From NCBI RefSeq assembly GCF_000428485.1, contig NZ_AUAA01000011.1, forward strand, positions 1 to 64,000: a stretch of DNA of 64,000 bases. Direction: 5' to 3'. Shown here piece after piece: positions 16,840 to 25,346 of this stretch. This DNA comes from Epilithonimonas tenax DSM 16811 (GTDB lineage Bacteria > Bacteroidota > Bacteroidia > Flavobacteriales > Weeksellaceae). Position 1 is the stretch's first letter, and the number at the start of each line of letters is the position of its first letter. The position numbers were made by a program, and so were the translations under genes. Below the pieces are notes generated by a model that saw nothing but the letters and a program-made list of their open reading frames with translations, had not been told where the DNA came from and ran no database searches.

Positions 16840-17613
16840 ATGATAGATACACATACTCATTTATATTCCGAGCAATTTGATGAAGATCGTGAAGAGATGA
16901 TCCAGCGCGCGATGGACAAAGGCGTGGAGCAATTTTTCCTTCCGGCAATTGACTCCGAAACACATCAGAAAATGCTTCTTTTGGAAACCGAATATCCTGG
17001 CAAGATCTTTTCTATGATGGGACTGCATCCTTGTTCTGTGCAGCCAGATTCCTGGGAAAACGAGTTGCAACTGGTGCAAAATTATTTTAATCAAAGAGAT
17101 TTTGTAGCCATTGGTGAAATTGGGATTGATCTGTATTGGGACAAATCAACTTTGGATATTCAAATTAATGCTTTCGAACAACAGATTGATTGGGCAATTG
17201 AAAAAGATATTCCGATTGTGATCCACTCCAGAGATAGTTTTGATGAGACGTTTGAAGTTTTGGAGAGAAAAAAACATCCAAAATTGCGCGGCATTTTCCA
17301 TTGTTTTTCTGGAAATCTTGAACAAGCCAATCACGCCATAGACCTTCAGTTTGTTTTAGGAATTGGTGGAGTAGTAACATTTAAAAATGGAAAGATCGAT
17401 CAATTCCTGAATCAAATTCCGCTGGATAAAATTGTTTTGGAGACAGATTCTCCTTATCTCGCGCCTGTTCCTTGTCGTGGTAAAAGAAACGAAAGCTCAT
17501 ATATGGAATTGATTGCTGGAAAATTGGTTGATATTTACGGAAAAGATTTTTCTGAGATTGATAGGATCACGACAGAGAATGCTTTAAAAATATTTGGTTT
17601 CAATCAATCATAA
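16840..17613 (+). CDS. TatD family metal-dependent hydrolase (3'-5' DNase type)
   Basis: 257 residues from the ATG at 16840, giving MIDTHTHLYS, the usual first strand with the HxH metal ligands. The other ligands appear in IGEIGID (Glu), VIHSRDS (His), FHCFSG (His) and ETDSPYL (Asp). A longer frame from 16759 would run through the spacer inverted repeat and overlap the GSCFA gene, so I reject it. TatD enzymes act as DNA or RNA exonucleases in repair and turnover. A shared bidirectional terminator separates it from the convergent helicase gene. Confidence 0.94.
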   Translation: MIDTHTHLYSEQFDEDREEMIQRAMDKGVEQFFLPAIDSETHQKMLLLETEYPGKIFSMMGLHPCSVQPDSWENELQLVQNYFNQRDFVAIGEIGIDLYWDKSTLDIQINAFEQQIDWAIEKDIPIVIHSRDSFDETFEVLERKKHPKLRGIFHCFSGNLEQANHAIDLQFVLGIGGVVTFKNGKIDQFLNQIPLDKIVLETDSPYLAPVPCRGKRNESSYMELIAGKLVDIYGKDFSEIDRITTENALKIFGFNQS

Positions 17614-17632
17614 AATACGTCTTTAAAATAAA

Positions 17633-17660
17633 AAAAACCGGACATTGCTTCCGGTTTTTG
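17633..17660. terminator. Bidirectional terminator between tatD and rhlE
   Basis: 10-bp stem with AAAAACCGGA at 17633-17642 pairing to TCCGGTTTTT at 17650-17659, 7-base loop, A and T tracts on both sides. Confidence 0.88.
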
Positions 17661-17662
17661 TT

Positions 17663-18916
17663 TTATTTTTTTCTGTAGAAATTGCTTTTATTTTTAGGCT
17701 TTTCTGTGCGTTGGCCAGTTCCACCAGTTCTTGGCCTTGGATTGAAAGGCTTGTTGTTACTGTCTCGCTTTTGTTCCACAAGATTGTTTGTGTGGTAAGG
17801 ATGATCCTCTACAACCGGAATTTTCTTCCCAATCAGCTTCTCTGTGTTTCTAAGATTCGCAAGATCCAAAGCATCTACGAATGAGAAAGATGTCCCCTCT
17901 GATCCTGCTCTTCCTGTTCTTCCGATTCTGTGAACGTAGGTCTCGGAAACGTCTGACAATTCGTAGTTCACCACATATTTCAGTTCGTCAATATCAATTC
18001 CTCTTGCAGCAATGTCTGTCGCAACCAGGATTCTTGTTCTTTTCGATTTGAAGTTGGATAATGCGTTTTGTCTGGCATTCTGAGATTTGTTTCCGTGGAT
18101 GGCTTCTGCAGATATGTTGGACTGATGAAGTCTTTTTACGATCTTATCAGCGCCATGTTTGGTTCTTGAAAATACCAGGACCTGATCAAATTTTGGATCT
18201 TCCAAAAGGTGGATCAAGAGGTCTGTTTTGTTACCATTATCTACAAAGTATATACTTTGCTGGATCGTATCTGCAGTTGAAGAAACTGGCGCAACCTCTA
18301 CTCTTACTGGATTTACCAATATTTCAGCAGCTAGTTTTGCGATCTCCTTCGGCATGGTGGCAGAGAAGAAAAGGTTTTGTCTTTTTACCGGAATCAGTTT
18401 CAAGATTTTTTTCACATCGTGAACGAATCCCATATCCAGCATTCTGTCCGCTTCATCCAGAACAAAAATTTCCAAATGATGAAGTTTTACAATACCTTGG
18501 GAAATAAAATCTAATAACCTTCCTGGAGTAGCGATTAGAATATCAACACCTCTTCTGAGTTGTGTTTCTTGCTGATGTTGTTTCACGCCTCCGAAAACCA
18601 CCAAAGATTTTAGTTTAAGATGTTTTCCGTAATCCTGGAAGTTTTTTTCAATTTGTATGGCTAGTTCACGCGTGGGTGTCAGGATCAATGCTTTGATCTG
18701 ATTTCTATGTGGTTCTTTTGCAGAAGATAGATTTTGTAAAATAGGGATGGCGAATGCCGCTGTTTTCCCTGTGCCTGTCTGTGCACTTCCCAAAAGGTCT
18801 CTGCCTTGCAGAATAGATGGAATTGCTTTTTCCTGTATTGGTGTCGGCTGCTCGTAGCCTTGTGCTTTTAATGCATCTAATATTGGCTTGATTAAGCCTA
18901 ATTCGTCAAAATTCAA
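17663..18916 (-). CDS. rhlE: RhlE-type DEAD-box RNA helicase
   Basis: 417 residues: Q motif (YEQPTPIQ), Walker A AQTGTGKT, PTREL, TPGRLLD, DEAD, SAT, and motif VI HRIGRTGRAG, followed by a short basic tail (PRPRTGGTG...KNKSNFYRKK), typical of RhlE. The protein must start at a TTG (18916), since the upstream frame has no ATG or GTG before a stop. A -7 box lies 70 bases upstream, leaving a leader of about 65 nt with a small hairpin. Role: RNA remodelling during ribosome maturation. Confidence 0.94.
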   Translation of the reverse strand: MNFDELGLIKPILDALKAQGYEQPTPIQEKAIPSILQGRDLLGSAQTGTGKTAAFAIPILQNLSSAKEPHRNQIKALILTPTRELAIQIEKNFQDYGKHLKLKSLVVFGGVKQHQQETQLRRGVDILIATPGRLLDFISQGIVKLHHLEIFVLDEADRMLDMGFVHDVKKILKLIPVKRQNLFFSATMPKEIAKLAAEILVNPVRVEVAPVSSTADTIQQSIYFVDNGNKTDLLIHLLEDPKFDQVLVFSRTKHGADKIVKRLHQSNISAEAIHGNKSQNARQNALSNFKSKRTRILVATDIAARGIDIDELKYVVNYELSDVSETYVHRIGRTGRAGSEGTSFSFVDALDLANLRNTEKLIGKKIPVVEDHPYHTNNLVEQKRDSNNKPFNPRPRTGGTGQRTEKPKNKSNFYRKK

Positions 18917-18985
18917 ATGGAATATTTTATTTAATTTAAAAAAAGTAAAAATTCCTTCTTATATTTAGGAGGAATTAATATGATA

Positions 18986-18993
18986 CAAAGGTA
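18986..18993 (-). promoter_or_regulatory. Predicted -7 box of rhlE
   Basis: Minus strand TACCTTTG, full match to TAnnTTTG. The predicted leader contains AATTCCT/AGGAATT arms (about 18951-18977). Confidence 0.55.
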
Positions 18994-19023
18994 ATCTATT
19001 TTAAATAAAGTTAGAAATAACAA

Positions 19024-19509
19024 TTATTTAACTTTTTCCCACTTCTGATTTTTCTTCAGCTCAGTCATATAGGTGTAAAGTGCTACCAGTTTTTCGGGTT
19101 TTTCCCCTGCAGATATGGCGATGTCTTTCTTACTTCCGTCTGAGAAGAAGATTCTGAGATGGCTTTTAGAAGCATCCATTATTCGTTTGTCAATGTAGCT
19201 GTCTTTCAGTGTTTTTACATTCGCGGCATCCGTTAATAAGGTCAATTTTTGATAATCTTCTGCATTGATGACAGATTTGAAGGTGCCTTCTCTTGGTTTG
19301 TCCAAGTCACTTCGGCCTTCTCCTTGGGAAAAATTGTAATGCTCCGCTTCCAAAACTGCATTTCTCTCGCTATCGATAGTCATTTTAAAAATGGGGCAAA
19401 ATCCGAAACACGGTCCGACTTCATATTCTATTTTAGAATATTTGGAAACCTGAGAAGTGGTGCAGGACATTAGTCCTAAGATCATTACAAGGCTTAATAA
19501 ATATTTCAT
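19024..19509 (-). CDS. DUF6438-type lipoprotein
   Basis: 161 residues from the ATG at 19509, which gives a lipoprotein leader (YLLSLVMILGLMSC, lipobox LMSC, acylated Cys about residue 15). The mature part opens with YEVGPCFGFCPIF, the CFGxCP signature of this domain of unknown function. The rest is a mixed alpha/beta domain ending in basic residues. A longer frame (to 19635) would run through a barrel gene relic in another frame and is rejected. Probably anchored to the outer or inner membrane facing the periplasm. Confidence 0.85.
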   Translation of the reverse strand: MKYLLSLVMILGLMSCTTSQVSKYSKIEYEVGPCFGFCPIFKMTIDSERNAVLEAEHYNFSQGEGRSDLDKPREGTFKSVINAEDYQKLTLLTDAANVKTLKDSYIDKRIMDASKSHLRIFFSDGSKKDIAISAGEKPEKLVALYTYMTELKKNQKWEKVK

Positions 19510-19561
19510 TGTGCTTTTTTTTTGATGTAATTGTTTTAATAGTTGTTCCGAAAAAAACAAA

Positions 19562-19726
19562 TTATTTAAAATGATATCCCAAACCGATTTGGAAGAAACT
19601 AATTCTATTTTAAAAACCAGAAGTATTGGAATCAAATAATCCGAAATGATACCTGCCCCCGAAATGAGTCTGTGAAAAGGAAATCGAAAATGTTGATAAA
19701 AATAAAATTGTAAAAAGTTTTTTCAT
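19562..19726 (-). pseudogene. Relic of an outer membrane beta-barrel gene
   Basis: From an ATG at 19726 the minus strand encodes a good signal peptide (KKLFTILFLSTFSISFSQ), about 18 residues (THFGGRYHFGLF), an in-frame TAA, and then in the same frame SFFQIGLGYHFK and a stop. That last piece is the classic closing strand of a barrel protein. The reading suggests a large internal deletion that fused leader and last strand. It lies 18 bases after the obg stop. Confidence 0.6.
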
Positions 19727-19744
19727 CACTATAGTTTTTAACTT

Positions 19745-20728
19745 TTATCCATGCAACTTCTTCCAGATCGCATCCTTCAGTTCCTGAAGATTTTCTCCGG
19801 TGACGCCAGAGAAAAATAGGGGTTGTCTGTTCTCCGGAAATTCTGCTGCAATTTCTTGTTTCAATTCATCGTCCAAAAGATCAGATTTTGAGACAGACAG
19901 GAGAAAATCTTTGTCCAAAAGTTCAGGATTATATTCTTTCAGTTCGTTTTCGAGAATTTTAAATTCCTGAAAATGACTTTCGGAATCTGCAGGGATTAAG
20001 AATAATAAGATGGAGTTTCTTTCGATATGTCTTAGGAATCTGTGTCCCAGACCTTTTCCTTCTGCTGCACCTTCTATGATTCCGGGAATATCTGCCATTA
20101 CAAAAGATTTGTAATTACGCCATTCCACAATGCCCAGATTCGGTTTCAAAGTCGTAAATGCATAATCTGCGATCTTTGGTCTTGCGGCAGAAACAGATGA
20201 TAAAAGTGTAGATTTTCCGGCATTTGGGAAACCGACTAATCCAACGTCAGCAAGCAATTTCAATTCAAAAGTGACAAAACCTTCCTGGCCGTCCATTCCG
20301 GGTTGTGCAAATCTTGGCGTTTGGTTGGTAGAGGATTTGAAATGCTCATTTCCTTTTCCCCCTTTTCCGCCTTCCATCAGAATGATTTCCTGCCCGTCTT
20401 CCAGGATTTCGCCAACGATTTCGCCTTCTTCATTTCTGGCGATAGTTCCCATTGGAACATCGATGTAAACGTCCTCACCGTAAGCACCGGTCAGCTGGTT
20501 TTTTTGACCGTTATGGCCACGTTCTGCTTTGATGTGACGCGTGTATCTAAGGGGTAGAAGTGTCCATTCGTGAGCATTTCCTCTCATGATTACGTGACCG
20601 CCACGTCCGCCGTCGCCACCATCCGGACCACCTTTTGGGATGTATTTTTCTCTACGAAGGTGAGCCGATCCAGCACCGCCGTGACCGCTTTTACAATGGA
20701 TTTTTACGTAATCTACGAAATTTGACAT
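19745..20728 (-). CDS. obgE: Obg family GTPase
   Basis: 327 residues from the ATG at 20728. The N-terminal Obg fold is glycine-rich ([32 protein letters not shown]) and is followed by the G domain: G1 [10 protein letters not shown]3 DIPG, G4 variant SKSD. Obg binds the 50S subunit and couples ribosome assembly to growth and (p)ppGpp. The frame extends to 20788, but the conserved Obg start MSNFVDYV fits 20728. Operon hpt-adk-obg, with adk 83 bases upstream. Confidence 0.96.
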   Translation of the reverse strand: MSNFVDYVKIHCKSGHGGAGSAHLRREKYIPKGGPDGGDGGRGGHVIMRGNAHEWTLLPLRYTRHIKAERGHNGQKNQLTGAYGEDVYIDVPMGTIARNEEGEIVGEILEDGQEIILMEGGKGGKGNEHFKSSTNQTPRFAQPGMDGQEGFVTFELKLLADVGLVGFPNAGKSTLLSSVSAARPKIADYAFTTLKPNLGIVEWRNYKSFVMADIPGIIEGAAEGKGLGHRFLRHIERNSILLFLIPADSESHFQEFKILENELKEYNPELLDKDFLLSVSKSDLLDDELKQEIAAEFPENRQPLFFSGVTGENLQELKDAIWKKLHG

Positions 20729-20811
20729 ATTGTTTGGGATTATAGACAAATAGAGAATAGATTGTAGACTGATAAAAAAGTCCACCATCTATTCTCTAAA
20801 AAATCTAAGTT

Positions 20812-21390
20812 TTATTTAATTTTTTCTACTTCGGCGAATAGTTTTTCAGAGATTTCGGAGATGTCGCCAACGCCAATTACTTCTGCATATTTGCCTTGAT
20901 TTTTATATAATTCTGCAACTTCTGCAGTTTTGGTGTAATATTCTTTGATTCTATCTCTGATGATCTCTTCTTTAGAATCGTCTGTTCTGCCACTGGTTTC
21001 GCCTCTTTTCAGAAGTCTTTGTACCAGAACTTCGTCATCTACTATCAAAGAGAGACAAACACTGATCTCAGCATTTAACTCTTCTTTCACAATGCTTTCC
21101 AAAGCGTCTGTTTGAATGGCCGTTCTGGGAAATCCGTCAAAAATAAATCCTTTGGTTTCTGTCGGTTTTCTCAATTCGTCCACTAGCATATCGATCGTCA
21201 CTTGATCCGGAACCAATTGCCCTTTGTCGATGTATGACTTTGCTAATTTTCCCAGTGCTGTATCATTTTTCATATTGTAACGAAAAAGATCTCCTGTAGA
21301 AATTTGTTTTAGATTATACTTCTCAATCAAATGCTGAGCTTGGGTTCCTTTTCCACTTCCCGGAGGACCAAAGAGAACAATATTGATCAT
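20812..21390 (-). CDS. adk: Adenylate kinase
   Basis: 192 residues; interconverts ATP + AMP and 2 ADP. P-loop GPPGSGKGTQ at residues 8-17, AMP-binding STGDLFR, FDGFPRT and the arginine motif GETSGRTDD. Short-type Adk without a zinc-binding LID. Middle gene of the hpt-adk-obg run, 47 bases from hpt. Confidence 0.97.
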   Translation of the reverse strand: MINIVLFGPPGSGKGTQAQHLIEKYNLKQISTGDLFRYNMKNDTALGKLAKSYIDKGQLVPDQVTIDMLVDELRKPTETKGFIFDGFPRTAIQTDALESIVKEELNAEISVCLSLIVDDEVLVQRLLKRGETSGRTDDSKEEIIRDRIKEYYTKTAEVAELYKNQGKYAEVIGVGDISEISEKLFAEVEKIK

Positions 21391-21437
21391 ATTTCTTTAA
21401 TTTATTTAGATTTATTTCTTTTTATACGGTGTAGAAA

Positions 21438-21992
21438 TTAGTGGTTGATTCTACCTTCTTCCAATTGGTACAGGTCCGGTAGGTTTCTGCCTAATTCATC
21501 ATAATCCAATCCATAGCCCAGCACAAACTTGTTAGGTATTTCTTTGGCCACATAATCTACGATAAAATCTTTTTTGAAAACATCGGGCTTCAGAAGTAGA
21601 GAAGCTACTTTTAAAGATTTTGGACGTTGGGTATTTTTAAAATATTCAAAGAGATTCTCTAAAGTGTTACCTGTATCCACAATATCTTCCATCAGGATAA
21701 TATGACGATCCATCACATCCTTCGTTAGTTCCATTTTTTTATAAACAATTCCTGTAGATTGCGTTCCAGAGTAGGAACTTACCTGTAGAAAAGCGATTTC
21801 GCATTTACCAGGATAATATTTTAAAAAATCTGAGAAAAACATAATCACACCATTCAGAACACCAATGAAAATTGGGGTTTCATCTTTGTAATCTTCGTAA
21901 ACTTTCTCTGCTAGATTTTTTATAATTGCCTGAATTTCATCGTGTTTCAGGTAGGGTACGAAACTTTTGTCGTGAACTTGTATAGACTCCAT
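21438..21992 (-). CDS. hpt: Hypoxanthine phosphoribosyltransferase
   Basis: 184 residues; purine salvage from hypoxanthine or guanine with PRPP. The PRPP-binding motif is ILMEDIVDTGNTL; GVLNGVIMF and GYGLDYDE also fit the family. The start is ATG 21992: a -7 box at 22008-22015 lies upstream of it, and the longer frame to 22070 would begin upstream of that promoter. First gene of the hpt-adk-obg operon. Confidence 0.95.
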   Translation of the reverse strand: MESIQVHDKSFVPYLKHDEIQAIIKNLAEKVYEDYKDETPIFIGVLNGVIMFFSDFLKYYPGKCEIAFLQVSSYSGTQSTGIVYKKMELTKDVMDRHIILMEDIVDTGNTLENLFEYFKNTQRPKSLKVASLLLKPDVFKKDFIVDYVAKEIPNKFVLGYGLDYDELGRNLPDLYQLEEGRINH

Positions 21993-22007
21993 ATGTATTT
22001 CAAAGTG

Positions 22008-22015
22008 CAAAAATA
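22008..22015 (-). promoter_or_regulatory. -7 box of the hpt-adk-obg operon
   Basis: Minus strand TATTTTTG followed by C. It sits inside the longer theoretical hpt frame and therefore decides the hpt start in favour of 21992. Confidence 0.6.
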
Positions 22016-22097
22016 AGATTTTTAAACCAAACCGCCCATTTTCTTTTTTTAATAGCTTTTTAAAGTGCATACAAAAGAGTAATACAATTTAATTATC

Positions 22098-22105
22098 TAT
22101 ATTTG
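22098..22105 (+). promoter_or_regulatory. -7 box of the PASTA protein gene
   Basis: TATATTTG followed by C, 26 bases before the ATG; divergent from the hpt promoter about 85 bases away. Confidence 0.55.
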
Positions 22106-22131
22106 CGTTACGTTTCTGAAAAAGAATAATT

Positions 22132-23184
22132 ATGTTCAAATCGCTTTTCCACTGGAAAGTATTACTTAATATCGTTTTAGCAATGGCGTTTTTCGCCGGT
22201 TTGGTTTGGCTTACATTCCGATGGTTGGAGTTTCATACCAATCACGGGGATGAAGTTCCTGTGCCCAATGTGATGAATATGAAAGTACACGATGCTATCA
22301 AAATTCTTGATGATTCCGGTTTGGAATACGAAGTTGATAGTTTTAAGTATGATCCCAAGTTCCGTCCTTTTCAGGTTTTGGCCGTTTTCCCATCGCCTGG
22401 AGCGAGTGTGAAAAGTGGAAGATCCATAGTTTTGAAAGTGAATCCCAGAACCTGGGCAAAAGTGGCCGTTCCTGATATTATTGACAGATACAAGGGCTTG
22501 GCTTTTAATCAATTAAATCTAGTTGGATTGAAAGTCGGTGATACCATTTTTGAGCCTAGTATTCAGAGAGATGCGGTTCTTAGAATCGTATACAACGGGA
22601 CAAGTATCAAACCGGGAACACTGCTTCCTAAATTCTCTGTTGTTGATTTGGTTATTGGTTCCGGGCCTCTGAGAAATGTTTCTATTCCTAATGTAGTAGG
22701 AAGGACCGTGCAGGAAGCTAAGAAAATTATTGGGCAGGCTTTGTTCGAGGTCGGCATTGTAGATCACGAAGACGGAGGTAAGGATGAGTCCGATATTGTG
22801 TATTATCAAGATCCTGGCTTTGGGTCATTAAGAGATCAGGGAATGCAGATTGATCTTTGGGTCAGTAAAAAAACACCAGCCGAAATGCAGGGTAAAATAC
22901 AGCAGCTGGACGATATGTACCGACCAAAGATCGACACAACATTAGCACCAATACAGTATAATGAAGTTCCCCCGCCTACAGTAGAGCAGAGACCGGCAGT
23001 TACAAAACCGCCAGTTTCTAATACGCCTTCAGCTTCCGGAACAACGCAGCCCAGCGCTGCCAAACCGAAAACGACAAGTGCACAACCTACTGCGACAAAC
23101 AGTTCAACAGTAAAACAAACTGCGACACCACAATCTACAAAACCAGTAGATAAACCAAAGCCGAAAAAGGTGGTGATTGAATAA
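22132..23184 (+). CDS. Membrane-anchored PASTA domain protein
   Basis: 350 residues. One N-terminal transmembrane segment (about 10-29, VLLNIVLAMAFFAGLVWLTF), then three PASTA repeats (about 42-105, 111-176 and 182-250; note VPNVMNMKVHDAI, VPDIIDRYKGLA, IPNVVGRTVQEA) in the periplasm, then a Pro/Thr/Ser-rich tail (about 275-350). PASTA domains bind peptidoglycan precursors or muropeptides. No kinase or penicillin-binding domain is attached, as is usual for this flavobacterial form. A terminator lies just before rluD. Confidence 0.9.
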   Translation: MFKSLFHWKVLLNIVLAMAFFAGLVWLTFRWLEFHTNHGDEVPVPNVMNMKVHDAIKILDDSGLEYEVDSFKYDPKFRPFQVLAVFPSPGASVKSGRSIVLKVNPRTWAKVAVPDIIDRYKGLAFNQLNLVGLKVGDTIFEPSIQRDAVLRIVYNGTSIKPGTLLPKFSVVDLVIGSGPLRNVSIPNVVGRTVQEAKKIIGQALFEVGIVDHEDGGKDESDIVYYQDPGFGSLRDQGMQIDLWVSKKTPAEMQGKIQQLDDMYRPKIDTTLAPIQYNEVPPPTVEQRPAVTKPPVSNTPSASGTTQPSAAKPKTTSAQPTATNSSTVKQTATPQSTKPVDKPKPKKVVIE

Positions 23185-23191
23185 AAAAAAC

Positions 23192-23224
23192 AAAAGGCTT
23201 CGACATCAGTTGAAGCCTTTTTAG
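23192..23224 (+). terminator. Terminator between the PASTA gene and rluD
   Basis: 10-bp stem AAAAGGCTTC/GAAGCCTTTT with a 10-base loop. It ends only about ten bases before the rluD ATG. Confidence 0.75.
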
Positions 23225-23233
23225 AATTAGAAT

Positions 23234-24301
23234 ATGCTAGACGAGACCGAAGATTTCCTGGAAGAGGAATTAAGCAATGATGACCATTCTGCTGATGAAG
23301 AAAACAGTGGGTTGTACGAGCATGTGCATATTACGGTTGATAAAAAACAGGAACCACTTAGAATCGATAAATTTTTATTGATCTTTCGTCAGAATTCTTC
23401 CAGAAATAAGATTGCTCAAACCTGCAAAGCAGGCAATGTCATTGTCAACGGAAAACCTGTCAAACAAAATTACCGCGTGAAACCCGGTGACGAGGTGAGT
23501 GTGCTTCTTACCCATCCACCACGAGAAAATGTCATCATCCCACAAGATATCCCAATTAATATCGTTTATGAAGATAGCGATCTGATTATTGTGGACAAAG
23601 ATCCGGGAATGGTAGTGCATCCGGGATTTGGAAATTGGGATAAGACTTTGGTAAATGCACTGGCTTTTCATTTTTCAAAAGATCCCAATTATAATTCTGA
23701 TCTGGATAGAGTAGGTCTGGTTCACAGGATCGATAAAGATACATCCGGATTATTGGTCATTGCAAAAACAGAATATGCCTTAAGTTTTTTGGCAAAGCAG
23801 TTTTTTGACCGTACGACAAAAAGACTTTACTGGGCCTTTGTCTGGGGTAATGTAAAAGAGGATACCGGTACTGTCACCGGACACATCGGAAGGCATCCCA
23901 AAAACAGAATGCAGATGTACACTTATGAAGACGGAAGTCACGGGAAGCATGCTGTTACACATTACAAAGTTTTGGAAAGATTCCGTTATATGACCTGGAT
24001 AGAGTGCAAACTGGAAACAGGAAGAACCCATCAGATCCGCGCGCATCTCAAACATATTGGTCACACTTTATTTAATGATGCACGCTATGAAGGTAATATC
24101 ATCATGAGAGGAGTAGATCTTCCAAAATACAGAAAGTTTGTACAGAATGTTTTTGAAGTTCTGCCAAGACACGCATTGCACGCGCATACGTTGGGATTTA
24201 TACACCCGACAACGAAGAAAGAAATGTACTTTGAAAGCCCAATGCCACAAGATATGCAGGATGCATCGGAACGTTGGAGAAAGTATTTAGATAATAACTA
24301 G
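23234..24301 (+). CDS. rluD: RluA/RluD family 23S rRNA pseudouridine synthase
   Basis: 355 residues: an acidic N-terminal extension (about 1-35), an S4 RNA-binding domain (LRIDKFL to PGDEVSVLL, about 42-92) and the pseudouridine synthase domain, with catalytic Asp167 in VHRIDKDTSGLLV. RTHQIRAHL is the second conserved block. The length and S4 domain favour RluD (helix 69) over RluC. The start falls immediately after a terminator, so transcription must come from read-through or from a promoter inside the preceding gene. Confidence 0.92.
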   Translation: MLDETEDFLEEELSNDDHSADEENSGLYEHVHITVDKKQEPLRIDKFLLIFRQNSSRNKIAQTCKAGNVIVNGKPVKQNYRVKPGDEVSVLLTHPPRENVIIPQDIPINIVYEDSDLIIVDKDPGMVVHPGFGNWDKTLVNALAFHFSKDPNYNSDLDRVGLVHRIDKDTSGLLVIAKTEYALSFLAKQFFDRTTKRLYWAFVWGNVKEDTGTVTGHIGRHPKNRMQMYTYEDGSHGKHAVTHYKVLERFRYMTWIECKLETGRTHQIRAHLKHIGHTLFNDARYEGNIIMRGVDLPKYRKFVQNVFEVLPRHALHAHTLGFIHPTTKKEMYFESPMPQDMQDASERWRKYLDNN

Positions 24302-24308
24302 AGTTTTA

Positions 24309-24316
24309 TATATTTG
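24309..24316 (+). promoter_or_regulatory. -7 box of the porP/sprF-like gene
   Basis: TATATTTG ends 4 bases before the GTG start codon, which would place transcription start at or next to the start codon. Confidence 0.5.
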
Positions 24317-24320
24317 TATT

Positions 24321-25289
24321 GTGAAGAAAAACTACTTTTTATATAAAATATGCATACTGCTTTTTGCAGTTTTTTCTGTGGGTTCAAAAGCTCAGGAAAC
24401 CTTACCTTTCTACCAGCAATATCTGGTTGATGGCGATTTTTTGTTCAATCCTGCACTATTGGGGAAAACGGATGATGTGGTTTTAAATCTTAATTATCAG
24501 AAACAGTTTTCACAATTGAGTGAGTCTCCTAATGTACAATCTATTGGTTTACACGCTAATGTTTTTGACAGAGTTGGAGCGGGGATCGCTTTTTTCCGAG
24601 ATCAGAATGGTCCTATCTCATCAAACGGATTGATGTTGGGTGCGTCTTATTTTATCCCGTTAAGTGATGAGGAAGGCCGTCAGGATCAATTTTCCTTTGG
24701 GGTTGGTACCAACCTCTATAATATGAATATCGATTATACCCAGATCAATGCAGCGCAAGAGGGTGACCAGGTTTTGGGAGAGAATACGAATGATATTTTT
24801 TTGGCCTACGTTAATTTAGGAGCTGCGGTTAAATACAGCAATTTCTTTGCGGGTGTTTCTGTGGTGGACATTCCGGTCAGTAATGATTTACCGATTGTTA
24901 ATGGGATAGAACCTTCACCTACTAAGTTTTATCTTAATGCAGGATACGACTGGCACTTTACGGACGGTATATTTTTGACACCGTCTTTGATGATGAATCT
25001 GAACACCAATTCCGCAAGAATATTTGATTACAACATCATGGCAACGGCCTTTGGTGAGAAAAGTAATATTTCGGCAGGAATCAGTTTCAGAAGTGCAAAA
25101 AGCGCTGTTGGAAGCCAGAATCTGGGAATGTCACCCATCATAAAAGGACGTGTCGGCAACTTCACGTTTGGAGGTGTTTACAACTTCGGCGTTTCAGAAC
25201 TGACGGAAAACTTCGGGAATAGTTTTATGTTGAGCATTGGTTTCAATATCGATAATTTTATCAATTCAAGAGGTTTCCGTTACAGATAA
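24321..25289 (+). CDS. PorP/SprF family outer membrane protein
   Basis: 322 residues starting at GTG 24321 (no internal alternative before residue 100). Signal peptide to about residue 24 (FSVGSKAQ). The mature start ETLPFYQQYLVDGDFLFNPALLG is the family hallmark; the rest is an outer membrane barrel. Members associate with type IX secretion and often serve as anchors for secreted gliding proteins or adhesins. No large secreted partner is adjacent here, so which protein it serves is unknown. Confidence 0.9.
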   Translation: MKKNYFLYKICILLFAVFSVGSKAQETLPFYQQYLVDGDFLFNPALLGKTDDVVLNLNYQKQFSQLSESPNVQSIGLHANVFDRVGAGIAFFRDQNGPISSNGLMLGASYFIPLSDEEGRQDQFSFGVGTNLYNMNIDYTQINAAQEGDQVLGENTNDIFLAYVNLGAAVKYSNFFAGVSVVDIPVSNDLPIVNGIEPSPTKFYLNAGYDWHFTDGIFLTPSLMMNLNTNSARIFDYNIMATAFGEKSNISAGISFRSAKSAVGSQNLGMSPIIKGRVGNFTFGGVYNFGVSELTENFGNSFMLSIGFNIDNFINSRGFRYR

Positions 25290-25346
25290 TTTTCAGCTGT
25301 TTTGCGGCTTGTAGATTATCATTTGTCATTTATAATTTATCATTAA

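Noticed and set aside
16759-16840. Upstream extension of the TatD protein
   Set aside because: It overlaps the GSCFA gene and is made from the spacer inverted repeat; the conserved TatD start is at 16840.
21993-22070. Upstream extension of the hpt gene
   Set aside because: It lies upstream of the -7 box, and the first conserved residues begin at 21992.
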